Assembly (NCBI GenBank): GCA_026985625.1
Contig: JALSQC010000327.1
Location: 1 to 8,134 of the forward strand
DNA from: Bacteroidales bacterium
GTDB taxonomy: Bacteria; Bacteroidota; Bacteroidia; Bacteroidales; JAFGXI01
DNA: 8,134 bases
Reading direction: 5' to 3'
The notes beneath the pieces are model-generated. The model was not told the DNA's origin, searched no databases, and saw only the letters and a program-made list of their open reading frames with translations. How positions within the stretch are numbered: position 1 is the stretch's first letter; each line of letters begins with the position of its first letter. The translations under genes were made by a program, and so were the position numbers. Positions 7,901-8,134 of this stretch are shown in pieces.

Positions 7901-8134
7901 TATCTACGGGACTTGTTGTAAAGCCTGATGAGTTTCCTGATAAAGCAGCATCGGGGATTATTGTCGGAGTTCCTCCGTTATCATAATAGAGTTGAATTTT
8001 TACATTTCCGTATGTTTGGTCGGCATCCCATATTAATTGCTCGTAATTTGGCGAACATGCCATCGAAGGAAATTCAATAGCAGGAGATAACCAGTAATTG
8101 TCAAAATTTGTAAATGTTCCGTCTAAACGCGGTT
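4968..8134 (-). CDS. Large multi-domain surface protein with SprB-like repeats and T9SS type B sorting domain, 5' end cut by window edge
   Basis: At least 1,054 residues are visible and the frame stays open past the right edge, so the true start and signal peptide lie outside; the ATG at 8063 is internal. Modules from N to C: a beta-sandwich-like region (8134 to about 7790) containing WDADQTYGNVKIQLYY and ETPKLNSWAI, similar to modules found in other large secreted proteins; two PKD/Ig-like modules with CPSSSATL and WSTGDTSASITVSP (about 7350-7785); two 89-residue He_PIG-type repeats (6811-7344); two diverged SprB-like units (about 6365-6810); at least five SprB-type units (about 5277-6335); and a CHU_C/type B C-terminal domain (4971-5225). 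Such proteins are exported by the Sec pathway, carried over the outer membrane by the type IX system, and act as cell-surface adhesins or matrix proteins. Composition is rich in Ser, Thr, Asn and Gly, with few Lys or Arg. The exact role, and whether it acts in gliding like SprB, cannot be told here. Confidence 0.93.
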   Translation of the reverse strand, partial: PRLDGTFTNFDNYWLSPAIEFPSMACSPNYEQLIWDADQTYGNVKIQLYYDNGGTPTIIPDAALSGNSSGFTTSPVDISSLNTTTYSKLYIRAILRYTSSNSNETPKLNSWAITADPVASADAGSNQDICPSSSATLNFTGCGMIQWSTGDTSASITVSPATTSTYTVTATTGDGDIATSSVQVNVLQAVSASASPTTICSGNATTITASNVTNVTWTASPSDASLSGQENNTTINVTPNTNTTYTVTDNVCNTSDNVNITVTPSNTITLTSASGTDNQTVCINNAITNITYSTTGATGASFSGLPTGVSGSWNSNTVTISGTPTASGTFNYTVNLTGGCGSASASGTITVNPDNTITLTSASGTDNQSVCINNAITDITYSTTGATGATFSGLPSGVSGSWNSNTVTISGTPSASGTFNYTVNLTGGCGNVSATGTITVNPLPDIDSITVSDVTVCSSPYNGEIHIYDTGSYTYSFNGSAYSTTNYIDTFNVGNYTVSIKTSFGCTFDTSININSNTSLSIDSIVSTDALCYGDSGQIIVYSANATSYSFDNGTTFISDSISNLPAGIYSIIIKDASGCSAMGTDSITQPSEIILDTSVVNVSCGQSGQASVTATGGTGTYSYVWSTGDTTSSITVSSPNTFYVTVSDQNSCEQTTSAIIGNDGGNIYFGNITYNNIDCYGNSNGSISINMLSGTPPYSYTWSTSDTTSTIDSLSAGNYNVTVTDSLGCFNDTSITITEPTQINIQTSINDVKCYGENTGIIITNISGGTPPYSYNWSNSQTDSIANNLYAGSYFLTITDNNGCNVTSSKLDVNQPDSLQITLDSLKNLDCYNDESGYLSVNILGGTPPYSYSWSNNKNDSVLYNINAGTYMLTITDNNYCQSIFVAQLTEPNQIIIKDTIDNNSGYVSIIAQGGQVPYNYSWSNYFTGGNTQTNLSSGTYTVTITDNNNCSVIDTFEILTPLQIPLAITPNADGYNDTWKIKGISSYKQITIEIYNRWGNLIYTFDGTGSEYNNNPWSGEYNGKKLPISSYVFILNMHDNKSPITGTILIKQ
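4971..5225 (-). other. Type IX secretion C-terminal sorting domain, type B (CHU_C / gliding-motility C-terminal)
   Basis: The last 85 residues match the type B sorting-domain pattern: ITPNADGYNDTWKI at the start, IEIYNRWGNLIY in the middle, PWSGEYNGKKLP, then SSYVFILNM and the closing GTILIKQ. In this family the domain directs passage through the type IX secretion channel and is needed for display or release at the surface. Family recognition is from motif order. Confidence 0.93.
5277..6335 (-). repeat. SprB-type protein repeats (at least five units)
   Basis: Five units follow the pattern Cys-Tyr-Gly...GGTPPYSYxWS...LxAGxYxVTITDxxGC. Three central units are canonical, with GTPPYSYTWS, GTPPYSYNWS and GTPPYSYSWS; adjacent canonical units are spaced 225 and 231 bases apart (75 and 77 residues). 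The first unit (from VSCGQSGQ) and the last (GGQVPYNYSWS, which lacks the first cysteine) are more diverged. Most units carry two cysteines about 45 residues apart. The units match the SprB repeat family of Bacteroidota adhesins, probably a chain of Ig-like beta-sandwiches. Confidence 0.88.
6811..7344 (-). repeat. Two near-identical 267-base tandem repeats encoding 89-residue Ig-like modules
   Basis: Copies at 7078-7344 and 6811-7077 begin NTITLTSASGTDNQ and end SGTITVNP. By my alignment 80 of 89 residues agree; most of the differences are T/S, N/D or other small changes. Each contains SGLPTGVSGSWN or SGLPSGVSGSWN and then VTISGTP.ASGTFNYTVNL, the signature of putative Ig (He_PIG-type) domains, and two cysteines (at about repeat positions 17 and 75). 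The close similarity points to a recent in-frame duplication or ongoing gene conversion. Confidence 0.92.

Noticed and set aside
8061..8063. ATG as the start of the large surface protein
   Set aside because: The frame continues upstream without a stop to the window edge and the upstream residues (FTNFDNYWLSPAIEF) read as ordinary protein; there is also no signal peptide after this Met, so it is internal.

Overview
The window is AT-rich and looks like a member of the phylum Bacteroidota. The evidence is a surface protein ending in a type IX secretion (type B, CHU_C-like) sorting domain and carrying SprB-like repeats, a TAnnTTTG-type -7 promoter element, A/T-rich starts without Shine-Dalgarno sequences, and a signal peptide ending in FSQ. 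I cannot name a genus from the sequence. All supported genes lie on the minus strand, so in transcription order the window reads from its right end to its left end.

Right part (4968-8134): the 3' portion of a large secreted, multi-domain surface protein whose beginning lies beyond the right edge. In order it has a beta-sandwich-like module, two PKD/Ig-like modules, two nearly identical 89-residue tandem repeats with an Ig-like (He_PIG-type) signature, several SprB-type repeats, and the sorting domain. The reading frame stays open to the window edge, so the first visible ATG (8063) is an internal methionine.

Middle (4874-4967): a 94-base AT-rich spacer with a good -7 box for the following tRNA and no convincing terminator. 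Then comes tRNA-Pro(GGG) at 4799-4873, only 17 bases before cinA.

Left part (1-4781): four tightly packed genes in the order cinA, a small secreted protein of unknown function, wecB, uvrB. Gaps are 7 bases, a 1-base overlap, and 8 bases, which suggests one transcript, possibly started at the tRNA promoter. Functions are mixed: nucleotide-cofactor repair/recycling (CinA), an exported protein, UDP-sugar epimerisation for surface glycans (WecB), and nucleotide excision repair (UvrB). uvrB starts at TTG and runs off the left edge, lacking only about its last 40 residues.

I see no CRISPR array, insertion sequence, phage gene or defence system. The points most worth a second look are a 13-base adenine tract in cinA placed between its two enzymatic domains, the forced TTG start of uvrB, the tRNA directly ahead of cinA, and the repeat architecture of the surface protein. 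No stretch over 300 bases lacks a gene.
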